Positions 17,390 to 29,869 of a DNA stretch of 64,000 nt are shown here, in pieces. The notes below the pieces were generated by a model, which had not been told where the DNA came from, did no database searches, and saw only the letters and a list, made by a program, of their open reading frames with translations. A program made the translations under genes and the position numbers. Each line of letters starts with the position of its first letter. The stretch's first letter is position 1. The DNA is from Ceratopteris richardii (Eukaryota > Streptophyta > Polypodiopsida > Polypodiales > Pteridaceae): assembly GCA_020310875.1 (NCBI GenBank), contig CM035407.1, positions 221,858,496 to 221,922,495 on the forward strand, given 5' to 3'.

Positions 17390-19685
17390 CATATCACCAT
17401 GCCATGAAATTCTTACCTAAAGGATAGTGTATATATGATGCCATGAGGTGGATAAAATTTTGATAGCATTTCCCCAAAGAAATGGAGTTCCAAAAAAATT
17501 TAACCATAAGATAAAACATAAGGCCTTGGGGGCCAATGGCACATAGACCATTCACTATAGCATAGACCTTGGCAAGCCATATACTCATATATGAACTCCA
17601 TAACCTACAAAAATATAAAATGCTAGCAACAACATCTTTGTTGCATAACCTTGTACTTCCCGCAATCATCTTTCTTGCAAACCATCAAAAAGTGTATTCT
17701 TGTCATGTTGATACATCCTTTAGACTTAAATAATCAACCAATTTGATGTGCTCATTCCAATCATATATCCATGCATGTATATACAAAACATGCCAAACCA
17801 TAAACCATAATGCCTAAAAACATAAGCCATACTTCCTTGAATGGTTTGATGTTGGAGTTGCATGCACCCAATCCTTCTCGACAAGCTTTAAGACCTCTAC
17901 ACTTTCCTCGCCAAGTCCTAAGAAACTTTGAAGTGTTCGATGACATCGGATCACTTCCCAAAACATCAAACATGGTCAAATAATTACCAAAAATAATGCA
18001 AATATGCCAAAAATGCATATGTAATCCATATCAAGAATTGAAAAAACCTTTTTAGGACCTGAAAATAATAATAAAATGCAATATATATCATGTACAAGTG
18101 CCTCAAAGTGAAAATAATATAAATTCCTTCCTGGTTTGCAAGATATGGCTTTTGGAAGGTAGTTGTTGAAAATTGTTCAAAACTTGTAGACCTACACAGA
18201 TCTAGAAAAATACATAATTTATAAAATTTCTTTGCATATTATGAAAAATATTGTGTGCTCTTTGAATCGAGCCATAGCACATCCAATTTGGAGTTTCCTA
18301 GACCAAGATATGTCCTCTACACATATGACATGTCAAACTAGTCAACTAGTGGAAGTGCTAGAAATAAAGAGTGGAAATGTGATCTTTGAAGTGCCCAAAG
18401 ACATTCTTGCATCAAGTAAATCATAGATTTCTCTCCATAACTTTTGAGATTAATATATGAATATAATTCCTCATATTTTCACATTTCCAAGTCCTTCCTT
18501 CTTGCATTCTAATTTTATCCCTAAAAGAGGCATAAATCAAGATTTTTACTTTCTTCCAAAAAGTTAACTGGGAGATGTTCACAAGCTTATAATCCATTTC
18601 TAATATGGTTTTTTCTTGGATTTTATAATTCTTTATGGTAATATCTATATCATATGTCATTTATGTATGCATTATTCCATGGGAATCCTCTTAAACTATC
18701 TCTTTTCTTGGTCCCAAAAATTGAGATTTACTAAAATTTTCACTTGAATAAAAAAAAATGGAAAGTGCATTTTTGAGGATGCAAAATGCCTCCTTAACTC
18801 ATGCTTTTCATCAATCTAATGATTTCATAGGGAAATCCATATGGAATACTCTCTGTATGTATGTTTTTTCCCATCCATACATAGCTATGGCACCTCTTTT
18901 TTCCTCCTCCAAAATGGGAACTTATTAAATTTAGGTGCATGAATTTTTCTCAAACAATGATGAAAGGGGGTCTTGTGGAGCCTCAAACTCCCATCCTACT
19001 AGACCAATTTCTGTTTTCTTGATTCTAAATGGACATCCGTGCATCATAATATATGCAAGCATGGTTTTTCCCATCAACCTATGGAAAAAACCTCTTCATT
19101 TCCCTTTTCCAAAATGGCCACCAATCAAAATAGCACTTGCAAATTGTGAAAAAATCATGCAAGAGGGCTATTTTGGAAATACCTAAAGCTTATGCTTTCT
19201 AGTATTTTGGGGGAATTCTTGAATCAAGATGAGAGTATATGTCTCATTCTCTCCATACATATGTTTTCCCTCAAAGGGCTTGATCCTGAAAACCTTCATT
19301 TTTCTTCTCTAAAATAGAGTTTTTATAGAAATTCAAAAACACTCAAACCTGGAAATTGAAGTTGCAACTCCTCCTTGATACAGTGTAAAGGAAGAGAGCA
19401 AAGAGAAATCTTCCTATGCATCTAATTACTTCTCTCAATGGCTTTGGGTCTGTTGAACCTTCCTCTTCAATGCCACCTTCACCACTATTCTTCATAGGAG
19501 ATGAGGATTTCTCCTCCTTTTCTCCAATGCAATGGAATAAGCTATCTTTGCTTCTAACATTAGCCAAAGGATGCTTCCACTTGGCTCTTTCCCTATAGAT
19601 TTCACTTCTATGTGCTTTGGAACAACCAAATGTGTCAATTTCACTTCTGTTTCAAAGTCCCCCTGTCATTCCTCCCATCAATAGA
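17390..19685. other. AT-rich intergenic stretch
   Basis: No gene or element recognised. Many homopolymer A/T runs; short open frames on both strands have no motifs. Confidence 0.4.
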
Positions 19686-20255
19686 GAAGTTCCTGAAGAG
19701 CCAAGAGAAGCCCATGATTTTAACTCCCATTTCCCTTCCATAGTTCCCCTTTCATGGAAAGCTTTCTTTGATTGTACTTTCATTCGCATTGCTAATTCCT
19801 ATGTCATCAAAGGAGGTTTAGCCCCTTCAATAGGCCATATGCCTTTCAAGTAAGAGACCAGGGTTTGAATCCCATGAAGTTCCTGAAGAGCCAAGAGAAG
19901 CCCATGATTTTAACTCCCATTTCCCTTCCATAGTTCCCCTTTCATGGAAAGCTTTCTTTGATTGTACTTTCATTCGCATTGCTAATTCCTATGTCATCAA
20001 AGGAGGTTTAGCCCCTTCAATAGGCCATATGCCTTTCAAGTAAGAGACCAGGGTTTGAATCCCATGAAGTTCCTGAAGAGCCAAGAGAAGCCCATGATTT
20101 TAACTCCCATTTCCCTTCCATAGTTCCCCTTTCATGGAAAGCTTTCTTTGATTGTACTTTCATTCGCATTGCTAATTCCTATGTCATCAAAGGAGGTTTA
20201 GCCCCTTCAATAGGCCATATGCCTTTCAAGTAAGAGACCAGGGTTTGAATCCCAT
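19686..20255. repeat. Three tandem 190-bp units
   Basis: Units 19,686-19,875, 19,876-20,065 and 20,066-20,255, each starting GAAGTTCCTGAAGAGCC and ending CAGGGTTTGAATCCCAT. By eye they are identical, which implies a very recent amplification or an assembly artefact. The end of each unit resembles a tRNA: TTAGCCCCTTCAATAGG (box-A-like) and GGGTTTGAATCCCA (strong box-B/T-arm-like). Confidence 0.93.
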
Positions 20256-20267
20256 GCAATGCATGCA

Positions 20268-20523
20268 CTTGAATCTAAGCTCTAATACCAATTTTACATT
20301 CAAAATCATCTCCTTTTACAATCATGCCAACTTTGTGGAGCACACATAGAGATAGTGCTCATTTCCACCCTTCTGTCGAACTTTGTCTCCTCACACTTGA
20401 GTCTCTCATAAGAGACTCATTTTTCTTTTCTACCTTATGTAGTTACTAGTGTGTTATCCCATATGATGCCATGTGGCATCCTTCTCAAAATGAGATTTAG
20501 ACCCAATAAGAATATCATGTGAT
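20268..20523 (-). repeat. Dispersed repeat R2, copy 2, with PBS-like site
   Basis: The block 20,332-20,523 matches 9,408-9,590. Just left of it, on the minus strand, is TTGGTATTAGAGCTTAG (about 20,275-20,291), close to the initiator-tRNA primer-binding sites of the copia elements here. Together they suggest an old minus-strand LTR with its primer site, but no internal coding region remains to the left. Confidence 0.4.
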
Positions 20524-20686
20524 AAATGACAGTGTGTAGTATAAGGGCACAATCTAATCATGGAATCTATGATGAGGTGGTTATCTATCCTTGTCTGCTC
20601 TTTTCCCATTGTTTTCTTGCATATTCTAGGTGTAGGAAGTGAAAGAGTAAATGTAGGCGTTTCTCAATGTTGATATATCTAGGTAG

Positions 20687-20899
20687 TGATGTGTGTGAAC
20701 ACATTAGGACCACCGAGACACTTTTTTTCCCTCTTTAGGATATTTTTCCCCCTTGGCTTGTATATATGCCTATTGCCCTAATGGGTCACTTATCTTTGCA
20801 CATTTTAGTGGTAATACATTCAGTATTATGTGTTGTGCTCAAAGCTTCTTCTTCTTCCTTGTGTTGTTCAGGTGCTTTCGGAGACATCTAACTCCAACA
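20687..20899 (+). repeat. Copia B 5' LTR
   Basis: Begins TGATGTGTGTGAACACATTA and ends CTAACTCCAACA immediately before the primer-binding site. A diverged copy lies on the minus strand at 59,466-59,680 (shared CTTGGCTTGTATATATGC), confirming it as a family LTR. Confidence 0.78.
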
Positions 20900-20901
20900 A
20901 T

Positions 20902-20916
20902 TGGTATCAAAGTAGG
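20902..20916 (+). promoter_or_regulatory. Copia B primer-binding site
   Basis: TGGTATCAAAGTAGG two bases after the LTR end, complementary in type to the 3' end of plant initiator-Met tRNA used by copia elements. It fixes the LTR boundary and strand. Confidence 0.75.
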
Positions 20917-21256
20917 TCACCGCTTCATCGAGGGCGTCGTCATCACCCCGCTGGTCACAATCTCAGAATCGCATAAAATTTGGTGATCACACTGAGGGTG
21001 ATTAGAAGATCAAAACAACTTCGTTATGTGGTGCCAAAATCATGATCTAAGCTCGTTTCGACCTTTGAACGCAATGTCATAGTGCGCATGCAAACAATTT
21101 CATCTTTTTGTGACAAAGATATATACAGGTCTTGCTTTGCCAATATAAGCGTCTCAAATTCTGCTACATGTCTAGTAGAACTTGTTTGCATAGTTCTATT
21201 CAACTTTTTCAGATACAATCATTTTTTTTTGCATCAAGGTATTTTAGTCGGTGGCC

Positions 21257-22170
21257 ATGGCTGAAAGTAGTGATCTTTGTATGTTGGATGTTGAAGATAA
21301 GTTGGATGGTTCGAATTACTGATTGTGGGCTTATATGATGCATCATGTATTGGTTGCAAAAGGACTGTGGAATATTTTCCAGGGTGTTGGAAAATATTCT
21401 ATTACACCTACAAATATAGGTATTGAAGCTGATGTTGATGGTGTCAAAAATGGTGATATTCTACAAGTTCTTGCTTGCGCTGCAGTTCCTATTGCACCTA
21501 CTATAGATAAAATTCGTTGAGATGGTAGAGATGCTCAGGCACATGCATTGATAGCCTTGTCTATCAAACGTGCCTTTATTCCTCACATTTGCTCTTGTAG
21601 AACAGCTAAGGATGCTTGGGATACACTTACCATAGTGTACTAGGCTAGGAATGAGGCTTGTGTTGCTTACCTCCGAAAATAGTTAGAGTGTGAACATATG
21701 AATGAAGGTGATTCTATGGATAGTTTTTTAACCAAGATCAAAAATTTGAAGGAACACTTAATTTCTACTGACGGAGTCTTGCCTGACACTTCACTTGTGT
21801 AGATTGTTTTGAATGGTCTTCCCAATTCATACCAGAGTTTTGCTTCTACTCTTTGTTTGATAATGAAAGGAAATCCAAATGCCTTAACATTTGAAGGGTT
21901 AGTTTTGTTCTATTGCAGGACGATCAGTCTAGGCAGAATAGGTCCATTATGCATGTTGCAGATCAAGCTTTCCCTGGCTAGTCAGAAGGGCAAAGGTAAA
22001 TAAAGCTCATCTACTAGTAAGCAAAAATCTGCAAATGTTGCACATTCGACGAAGGAAGACAAAGATGAGAAGAAATCACAAAAGAAAAAATTGTTTTGCA
22101 AATACTGTAAAGGAAATGATCATGTCATTAAAAGCTATCCAAAACTAGCTACTAAAGAGGCTTAGAAAAA
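21257..22170 (+). pseudogene. Copia B gag
   Basis: Starts at ATG 21,257 (MAESSDLCMLDVEDKLDGSN) about 340 bp after the primer site. Later parts show the UBN2-type block (LNGLPNSYQSFASTLCLIMK) and a zinc-knuckle remnant near 22,095-22,140 (LFCKYCKGNDHVIKSYP). Fossil. Confidence 0.75.
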
Positions 22171-22293
22171 AGAGGTCGGAATGGTTGTTGCAGAGGCCTC
22201 TATACCGAAAATAGAGTCTACTAATCTTGTGCAAAATGAAGAATGGGCATTTACTACTATTTGTAGTTTTGACCATCTTCTCATGAGTAGTGT

Positions 22294-23560
22294 ATGTCTG
22301 TAGTAGACTCAAATGTTTGGTACTTTGGTAGTGGGGCAACCAAACATATTACCTTGCAGCGTAGTTTCTTCACTTCACTTGAGCCTGCCCCTATAGGGAA
22401 TATTGTCATATGCGCCAACAACTCCTCTTATCCTGTTATGGGAGTTGGTATGTTCATTCTGACTACTACTGATGGCACTTCTTTTACATTGTCAGGTGTT
22501 TTATTTGTGCTATGGATCAAGAAAAATATGTTGTCAATTTTTGCATTAATCAAGATTGGCTTGGTTGTGAAATTTATTGATGACAGATGTACAGTTCATG
22601 ATCTATCAAATGGTGATGTTATTATTGCTTCTTGCATGTTATGTCATGGGCTATATAAGCTCATAGACTATGAAAAATCTGTGAATGATTCAGCATGTGC
22701 AATACATGATTCTCAGGTTATATCAGATGCAAAGCTTTGGCATGCACGTGTTGGTCATCTAAATTTTGCTAGTTTGCTATGCTTGCAGAAATCTGAAATG
22801 GTGTCCTCTTTGCCCAAACTTGAGGCACCCGTTAAACATGTATGTGAAGGCTGTACTTTGGGAAAAAATGAGTGTTCCTCATTCCCAAAAGATGGTTCAG
22901 CTCAAGCTACTCAGAAATCACAGCTTGTTCATAGTGATGTTTGTGGTCCTATGTAGACACCCTCGTTTGCAAATTATCTTTACTTCGTGACTTTCATTGA
23001 TGATTTTTCCAGGCATGCATGGGTATATCCATTGAAAGCAAAGTTTGAAGTCTTTATGTGCTTCAAAGAGTTTTTGGTTTTGGCTAAAAATCTATCAACC
23101 TGTAAAATAAGCAGTCTCTGTTCTGATCGGAGGGGGGGGATATATGTCCTCTGACTGTAATGTATTTCTGGTTGAACATGGGATAAAACATTAGTGTATA
23201 GTGTCGAATAAACCTCAACAGAATGTAGTTGCTAAACGGAAGAACATGTCACTCATGGAGATGGTGAGGTGTATGGCCAAGAGTCAGGCTTTACCACATA
23301 TTTTCTTGCTTGAGGCTGTTATGTGTGCAGCATATGTACTTAACAAGTGTCCCAAATAAAGCATTGCAGTCTATCACTCCATATGAGGCTTGGCATGGCT
23401 GCAATCCATCTGTTGCTCATCTACATGTTTTTGGTTGTCTGGCATATGCATTAATGCCTGAACAACATCTTAGAAAATTGGATGATAAAGTAGTGAAAAT
23501 TAGTTTTGTTGGGTACATATCTGAAAGCAAAGGCTATTATCTCTATATATCATCCACAAA
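22294..23560 (+). pseudogene. Copia B protease and integrase
   Basis: 22,294-22,956 contains the protease region (VWYFGSGATKHITLQRSF) and the pre-integrase block (AKLWHARVGHLNFASL, CEGCTLGKNE, QLVHSDVCGPM). The integrase core follows in broken form. 23,310-23,564 carries LQSITPYEAWHGCNPSVAHL and HVFGCLAYALMPEQHLRKLD. Order and motifs match copia A. Fossil. Confidence 0.8.
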
Positions 23561-23689
23561 CTAAATGCATTTTGGTTAGTCGTGATGTTGTTTTTGTGAA
23601 AGATGTTATTCAACCATTACTTTCATGGACTAAGGAGACATTTGTTAGCTCCAAAGACATGTATAATACTTTGCTACCTCTTTTTATAA

Positions 23690-24404
23690 GTGGAAAGTCT
23701 AGTGTTGATCCTAATGAGGCAACTTCTTAGCCTTTATAGATTTCATCTGATGATGCAGATCATTCCATTTATGATGCAAATTTGCATGATGCACTTGTTG
23801 ATGAGAGAGTTGATATTGAGGAGGCAAAAACTATGCCAAAATGGCTCATGCAGACTTTGGATGATAGCAAATTAGATGCACCTCTTTCATATTGTACTCA
23901 TTCAGGCTCTCATCGTGCCTCTTTTGCATCACATTGCTATGCTATGGCTGCGTCTAGTCTCTGTGATGAGAATGAGCTTGTTTCATTTGATGAAGCACAA
24001 AATTTAGAAAATTGGATGGCTTCTATTGAATTTGAATATGATGCTATAATGAAGAATGGTAATTGGTCTTTATGTGACTTGCCTCCTGGCAAGAAGGCCA
24101 TTGGCACTAAGTGGGTATACAAGCTGAAGTTTAAGTGTGATGGAACAATTGATAGGTATAAGGCTAGGCTTGTTGCAAAGCGTTATGCATAGGAAAGAGG
24201 CATTAATTTTGATGCGCCATTTGCTCCTAGTTGCCGAATGACTATTATTCGTAGCATTTGTGCACTTGTAGCTCATCATGGTTGGAATGTACATCATTTG
24301 GACATTAAAACTGCATTTATGAATGGTGACTTGCATGAAGAAGTGTATGTTTTTCAGCCCCGTGGCTTTGTGCAGAAAGGGCATGAAAACCAAGTGTGCA
24401 GGTG
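23690..24404 (+). pseudogene. Copia B reverse transcriptase, N-terminal part
   Basis: Shows WMASIEFEYDAIMKNGNWSL, DLPPGKKAIGTKWVYKLKF and YKARLVAKRYA, followed by a HHLDIKTAFMNGDLHEEVYV-like segment to about 24,400. The catalytic palm and RNase H are not seen before homology stops. Confidence 0.8.
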
Positions 24405-26010
24405 ACATCTTGTTGAGAGCTTTGAAAAGAACCTCTTTTTAACCATGTTTTGACTCTAAGTTGAGTGAAAATTCCCATTTACTATTTGTTGTTATGTGTG
24501 CATCAGAATGCATGACTTACTATGTAAAGGGTGACTGTGTGTGTATACTTACCTACTTTTCATGCTCCTTTGAGTTTTGCATGAATTGACCATCATGTTT
24601 GCATGTGCTTCTATGCTCCTAACTAGCTCCCCTCTCTATTTGATATATTTAGCATGATAGGTCAAGCCATCAGTTGATTATGCTGGCAGGATGTGTGATT
24701 CCTATCTTGGGTCACTTGTGAATGCTACATCCTACAATCTAGGAAACCAAATTTTAGTTGTGAGCTAATTGAGGTATTAGAGGAGAGGTTGAGTTCAAGT
24801 GCAAAGTGGTTGAGACTCTTAGCTTTAGATTTATCCTTTAGTGTCCCATTTTCCCATAAATGGTTTGGCTCCATGCTTCTTTGGTTGGAGATTCTCTTCC
24901 AACGTTTAGGACTAAAAGTCCAAGAGAAACTTAGCTTTATGGGACATCATCTCAACTTCCATTAGCTTTGAAGTTATAAGTAGCCCAATTGTAGCTAGCT
25001 TATTGATATCTTGGAATGAGACCAAAAGTAGGATCATGATTCTTGCAACAGAAAATCCAATTCTCCCCTTTTTATTTTTCAAGTCGCAATCCCAAATGGA
25101 CAAGCCCCATTGTACTCTAGGGTAGACATTATACTCTAGGGGAGTATTTTATCTTAAATCCCGAATGGACAAGCCCCATTGTACTATAGAGGAAACATTA
25201 TGAGTCCAAACCTTATAATCAATGAAGAGAGCCTATCTTGTTTTGTACGATAGAATCATTCCTTTCACCTTAAGGGGTTTCCCTTTCTCCTCACTTGGGA
25301 CCTATAAAACACCACTTTCTTCCTTTTAATGTACTGTCATTGTTTTGGTTTTAAAAGAAAATATTGATGGTATATTTAGGAGCTCAAAGAGGGTGACAAT
25401 GAATTTGTATGTTTATGAGGAGGTTTTTGACATTAATTCATAAATAGGAAGAGATATGCATACATGAGGAGAAAGTGATGTTGTTATGATAGATTCTCCA
25501 CAATACTAAATTGTCATTTTGAGAAAAGAGTCTCTCTGTGTGCAGCTTTTTGTTATTTCCTTTTTAGGGAAAGTGTTGATTGGTGCAGCTTTTCTAGATA
25601 TATCCAACACACTGCAGCACAATCAAACTTTTGTGTTTAATATTTAGAAAGGTTCAGAGAAAATGATTATGACTGTCTCCCTTTTCAATCATAACTTTTT
25701 TGTGGAAGAGAAGTAGAACAATAATGAATGAATGAAGCTGAGGAGAGCAGATTCCATCCAAAGTCTTCAAGCTAATTTCAAAAAGCCGCTTTTTTTTTGT
25801 TGCTTTTTGAAATGAGATTGCCTTTTTGTTGCTTTCTTTAGGCTTAGTAAAAATAACTTCATTCGTGGCTTTCCGGCATAGCCACAACGCTTCAGCTCTC
25901 CACAGCCACATGTCGCATGAGACCGTACGATGGCATGCGTAGAAACAGGGTCCTCACTTTCTTTGTAGACCAGAGGCTATGTAATAAGCTATGGCTATCA
26001 TGTAAAGGAT
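24405..26010. other. AT-rich intergenic stretch
   Basis: Nothing coding recognised. It contains the short duplication at 25,086-25,196. Confidence 0.4.
25086..25196. repeat. Local tandem duplication (~70-bp period)
   Basis: The words ATGGACAAGCCCCATTGTACT and CATTATGAG/CATTATACT occur twice about 69 bp apart (25,094 and 25,163), with a few differences. Confidence 0.7.
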
Positions 26011-26026
26011 GGAGTGGCATGTCTGT

Positions 26027-26076
26027 GTGTGTGTGCGCGAGAGAGAGAGAGGTAAGGATGGAGTGGCATGTCCATA

Positions 26077-26145
<69 letters not shown>
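26027..26145. repeat. (GT)n/(GA)n microsatellite
   Basis: Two blocks of the form GGATGGAGTGGCATGTC, then GT repeat, then GA repeat. The second GA tract is ~55 bp. The non-repeat lead-in is also duplicated (about 26,008 and 26,057). Confidence 0.9.
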
Positions 26146-26148
<3 letters not shown>

Positions 26149-26457
26149 GATTGTTAATGGAGGACATGGGCGAAACTGGGCGACTTTATTCCCTGAGACT
26201 TTGATTAAGTTTTACCATAAATGTCTTAAGCCTTGTGAATGGAAGGTTATGATTGTTTCATGTAATAGCCATGTATTCTCATCCATAACTGGGCGACTTG
26301 AAAAATCTGGGCGACTTGAAAGTTTAAACGAAGGACGCCCCAAACGGCTGATTTTCCTCTTAAGGGCTACTATTCCTTATAAAACGAGGTGTTCTTGAAA
26401 ACATCTTATCAAATGCACAAACACTGACTTGTAAGGTAAAGCACCCATCCTAAAAGC

Positions 26458-26590
26458 TCATGAACATGTCCAGCCAGACCTGAACTTGGGGCTTCCTCCC
26501 ACTTAATCATGAACATGTCCAGCCAAGACCTGAACTTGGGGCTTCCTCCCACGAAGTCAAGGCGTCAGCCACTAGGCTATGCAGACTTGG
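26458..26590 (-). repeat. tRNA-derived SINE with internal duplication
   Basis: On the minus strand GCATAGCCTAGTGGCTGACG (26,563-26,582) is an excellent tRNA D-arm/box-A match. A box-B-like CCCCAAGTTCAGGTC follows. The segment TCATGAACATGTCCAGCC through GGGGCTTCCTCCCAC is present twice in tandem (26,458-26,502 and 26,507-26,552), so box B is doubled. It is not a folding tRNA gene; most likely a SINE head with local duplication. Confidence 0.55.
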
Positions 26591-26594
26591 ACAA

Positions 26595-27790
26595 TCAACG
26601 AAATTGTTGCTGTGTTGTACTATCCATGAACAGCTGCGGGTGATAGAGTTGGTTGTTCATGGAATGCTGCAATAAGAGTTGGTTATCCTCAGCTGCTATG
26701 CGTATACGAGTGAGTGTCTTCATCTTGCGGCCTCTTCCGTCCAGAAACGCCATTAATATTTCATTAATCAACGCCAGGCCACACAAGCATTTCCCTCATT
26801 GCATAATAATCCAACGTCAAACAGAGAAGCATACCGTACTTGGGTCATAAGACTAAAACACACACACTACATCATTGGAAAAAGTTTGCAAATGCTTTGT
26901 TGAATTATACAGCAGTTCAATTAACACTTGGAAAAGCAATCAGCACAAGCGCTTTGACAGCTGTGCTGAACGCTTTTGCATTAACGACAGCTTGACTTTT
27001 TATTGCTTTACAGGCCATTGAATTCACATCACTCTGAAGACGCAAATCACCTCTCGGTGAAGTCCGTGAACAGATCTGTTGACATAAGACTCTTATTGTA
27101 TATAACTATCTACAGTGACTTGATGGATGAAGTAGTAAATTTTTCATCTTAAATTAACATGGAAAAGAAATTATATCTCTGGAGCAGCATTTATTTGTGC
27201 TATGAAGCCAAGTGCTACGTGGGATATTGAGATCTCATCGGTATTAAACTTGCCTTCCACTACAACACACACACCTATCTATCTATCTATCTACATAGCC
27301 TTTAACTTTCAAATGATGAAAGCATATAAAAGCACTCCTCGAAACTTTCAAATCTCTTCATAACTGCTCTTCTAAGACATGACCTACAAATGATAATATG
27401 ATAGTAGAAACTGATACCTGTGATTTGATATTGATCTGATTTCTTCATCTTCTCTAAACCATTGTTCTTCCTTGAATTTGAAGTAGTCTTCTCTTCATCA
27501 AGTCTGGGTCTTCAAACAATACTTTTGTAAAGTATTTGCATACTCTTCCAAAAATATTTGGCTGCTTAACAGATCATCAACTTCATACTCCACACTGATG
27601 AATACACATGTGACTGAATTGTCTAATTCTCAAATCTCTACTCATCTAGATTAAGTGTGTATGTCAAATGTGAAATGTTAGAAGATGACTTTAAATCATA
27701 TGTTGTAAATCTGGAATTCTGGAAAACCTGAGAATCTGAATGAGCATTAATGCATTGATGCCAAAGATCTAAAGTTCTAAAACCAAAACC
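26595..27790. other. Intergenic, nothing recognised
   Basis: No convincing coding or RNA gene. A short TATC run occurs near 27,275-27,292. Confidence 0.4.
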
Positions 27791-27794
27791 TTAG

Positions 27795-29271
27795 TGCTTT
27801 GATACCAAATGTTCGAAGTGAGGTAGCCCCTTGGCTCATGACACAGGTCCATGGTTCCATAGTTCCAATATATACAACATTAATTCCAACATTCTTCAAT
27901 ATTGACAAAACATGAACATACCACAACTTAATCATACAGATGATGAGACAAAGATAGAGAAAGAATAGACGACATGTGTAAGGTGTTACGTAAGCCATCG
28001 CTTACTCATAGTATCATATATACCAATGTTCAAGGTACAATGTGGGAGCAAAACTCTCAACCACTCTATGTGATGAGAAATAGATGAATGAGTTAATGTA
28101 CAAATGTTACAAGCATATTTAGATGTATGGGCAAAAATCTGAATATACATGAGATGTGTGACCTAATAGGTTATAGAAGAGTGAATATGAGTGACTGAAA
28201 GAGGAAAGATCAGTGTGAAACTGATAATCAACAAACCCTCATCTGAACTTAGGCTATGGAGGACCCTAAGTTAGATACGTGTAGAAAAGATCACATACTT
28301 AAAAAGTAGCAAAGAATGCTAACAAGTTTGCTGCCAGAAATCCTCAAACTCATGTGAACACACCTTCTCAAACACCTCATCCAAATATGCATAAAGCATA
28401 TACGTACTGATTCTCTTGTACCTATGCTGAATAGGACTCCTCCTGATATGGATGCTACTGCCTCTATAAATGCCAAGTAGTATCTGTGTGCATAAAGAGA
28501 ATATGTACCTGAATACTTAACATAAGATGTAAATATTATGTTAAACACCATCCAATGTCTTTGACATAGCCCGACATCCTCTTGTAGAAGATAATCTTCA
28601 ACTACAACATGTAGATGGCCGATCCTCACCATCAAGCTGCTAATGACCAAGTCTTCTTGCCATGAACAAGATATAACCTCCTCTCCATGAGCTAGAGTGT
28701 AAGCACACCCTTCATCTTCTCCAAGAAGAATCATTAAGAAGAACTCCATAGCTGCTCCTCAACATGCTTCAAGTTAGCACCATGGCTGTGCTAGACAAAA
28801 CACCACCTCTATTGAGGTCCAAGCTCCAAGCTTGTGTTGAATACTAGGTGAAGGATGAAAGATAACGAGCCAACATACTTCTTATATAGGATTAGTTTAA
28901 GCTCCAAAAGCACTTGGTCCAATAAAGCATAAATCAACGATCTACGATCGCTACGATCTAGATAAAAAACTCTATCGGCGTTTTATCGCGTTCATTTTTG
29001 TTGTCTATGTGGTTTGATTTTAATAAAACAAAAGCACAAAACTTTGCCGCGCTGTGCCGTATGGGATTCGATCCCGGGTGGCCAGGATGGGAAGATACTT
29101 ACTTAATCAAGGCGTTGGTCGCCGTTGTGTGTACAAGGATTTATACGCACATGTTAACATGCTTTGTCCGCCCGTCGATTCCTCAAGTAACTTGAGTAAA
29201 ATGGACCAAGAGGATATTGAATCTTGACCTAAAAGAACATTGAATGAACCAATAGGATATTGATTCCAACA
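27795..29271 (-). repeat. Possible old LTR with primer-binding site
   Basis: Minus-strand TGGTATCAAAGCACTAAGG (about 27,790-27,808) resembles a copia primer-binding site. Directly right of it the plus strand begins TGTTCGAAG (27,810), and a candidate matching end GATTCCAACA lies at 29,271. If real this is a ~1.46-kb minus-strand 5' LTR. No second LTR or internal coding region was found. The frame at 28,291-28,749 (minus, 152 codons) lies inside it and has no recognised domain. Confidence 0.25.
28940..29150 (-). repeat. tRNA-derived SINE-like head
   Basis: Minus-strand GGGATCGAATCCCAT (29,061-29,075) is a near-perfect T-arm/box B. About 40 bp upstream GGCGACCAACGCCTTGATT is D-arm-like and shares ACGCCTTGA with the SINE at 26.5 kb. 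A pol III-type tRNA-related head is likely; a functional cloverleaf is not evident. Confidence 0.45.
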
Positions 29272-29869
29272 AAATGTGTCTATGCACGGCCATGTAATGT
29301 GGCCCTATATTAATGCATACTTTGGAAATGCATGACCTGAATGGTGCAAAAGACAGGGTTGTGCAAGGAGCACATGGTTATCACTTGTTGAGGCTTTCGA
29401 TGTTATTTGCGGATGTTCATGCCATCTCTCTTGGAGGTATCCATTGGATCTCCAGATGATAACTGATCCTTCCTCCTTTTAGGGATCCATTTGAGAATGG
29501 TCTTCGACTGTTTAGTGATCTCCTTTCACTGTTTCATGTTTGGATGGTTTCTTGAGGGATTGATCCTTCGTGGTTGGCTCTTTGGTTCTATGGGGGCCTT
29601 GGGTGCTTTTGGCTTCCAAACCCATATCCTTGATAATTCTCTTCTTACCATTGCTGAAGAGGTGATTTGATCTTCTTTCGGTCTCTGTGCTTGGTTCTAA
29701 CCCTTTTCCCTCCTTGGCTTCTTTGTTGAGACCTTTTGCATGGTGGAGAGCCTAGGGTGTTGTGCATGTAAGAGTTTCTTGGGTACCCACATGTGTGATT
29801 GCCCTTGTTGAGGTGCAACTAATTTTTTGGGCACCCAAACTTGTCGGATACCTTCTGGTTGAGCTTCTC

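Larger units (their letters stand above)
20687..24404 (+). mobile_element. Copia B: Ty1/copia, 5' LTR to RT only
   Basis: A plus-strand copia fossil with a 213-bp 5' LTR, primer-binding site, gag, protease, integrase and the first part of reverse transcriptase. Recognisable coding ends near 24,404, and no RNase H, polypurine tract or 3' LTR is seen downstream. Frames are broken in many places. Gag and RT resemble copia A. A relative of its LTR is at 59,466-59,680. Confidence 0.88.

Noticed and set aside
19617-19853. 78-codon frame beginning MEQPNVSISLLFQ as a gene
   Set aside because: It runs into the 190-bp tandem unit and has no motif or splice context.
28291-28749. 152-codon minus-strand frame as a host gene
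   Set aside because: No recognisable domain, lies in a possible LTR, and composition does not differ from its surroundings.
26458-29150. tRNA genes at 26.5 and 29.1 kb (and 1.1, 19.8, 58.2 kb)
   Set aside because: Only D-arm and T-arm-like segments are present; no full cloverleaf with acceptor pairing was found, so they are called SINE-like heads.
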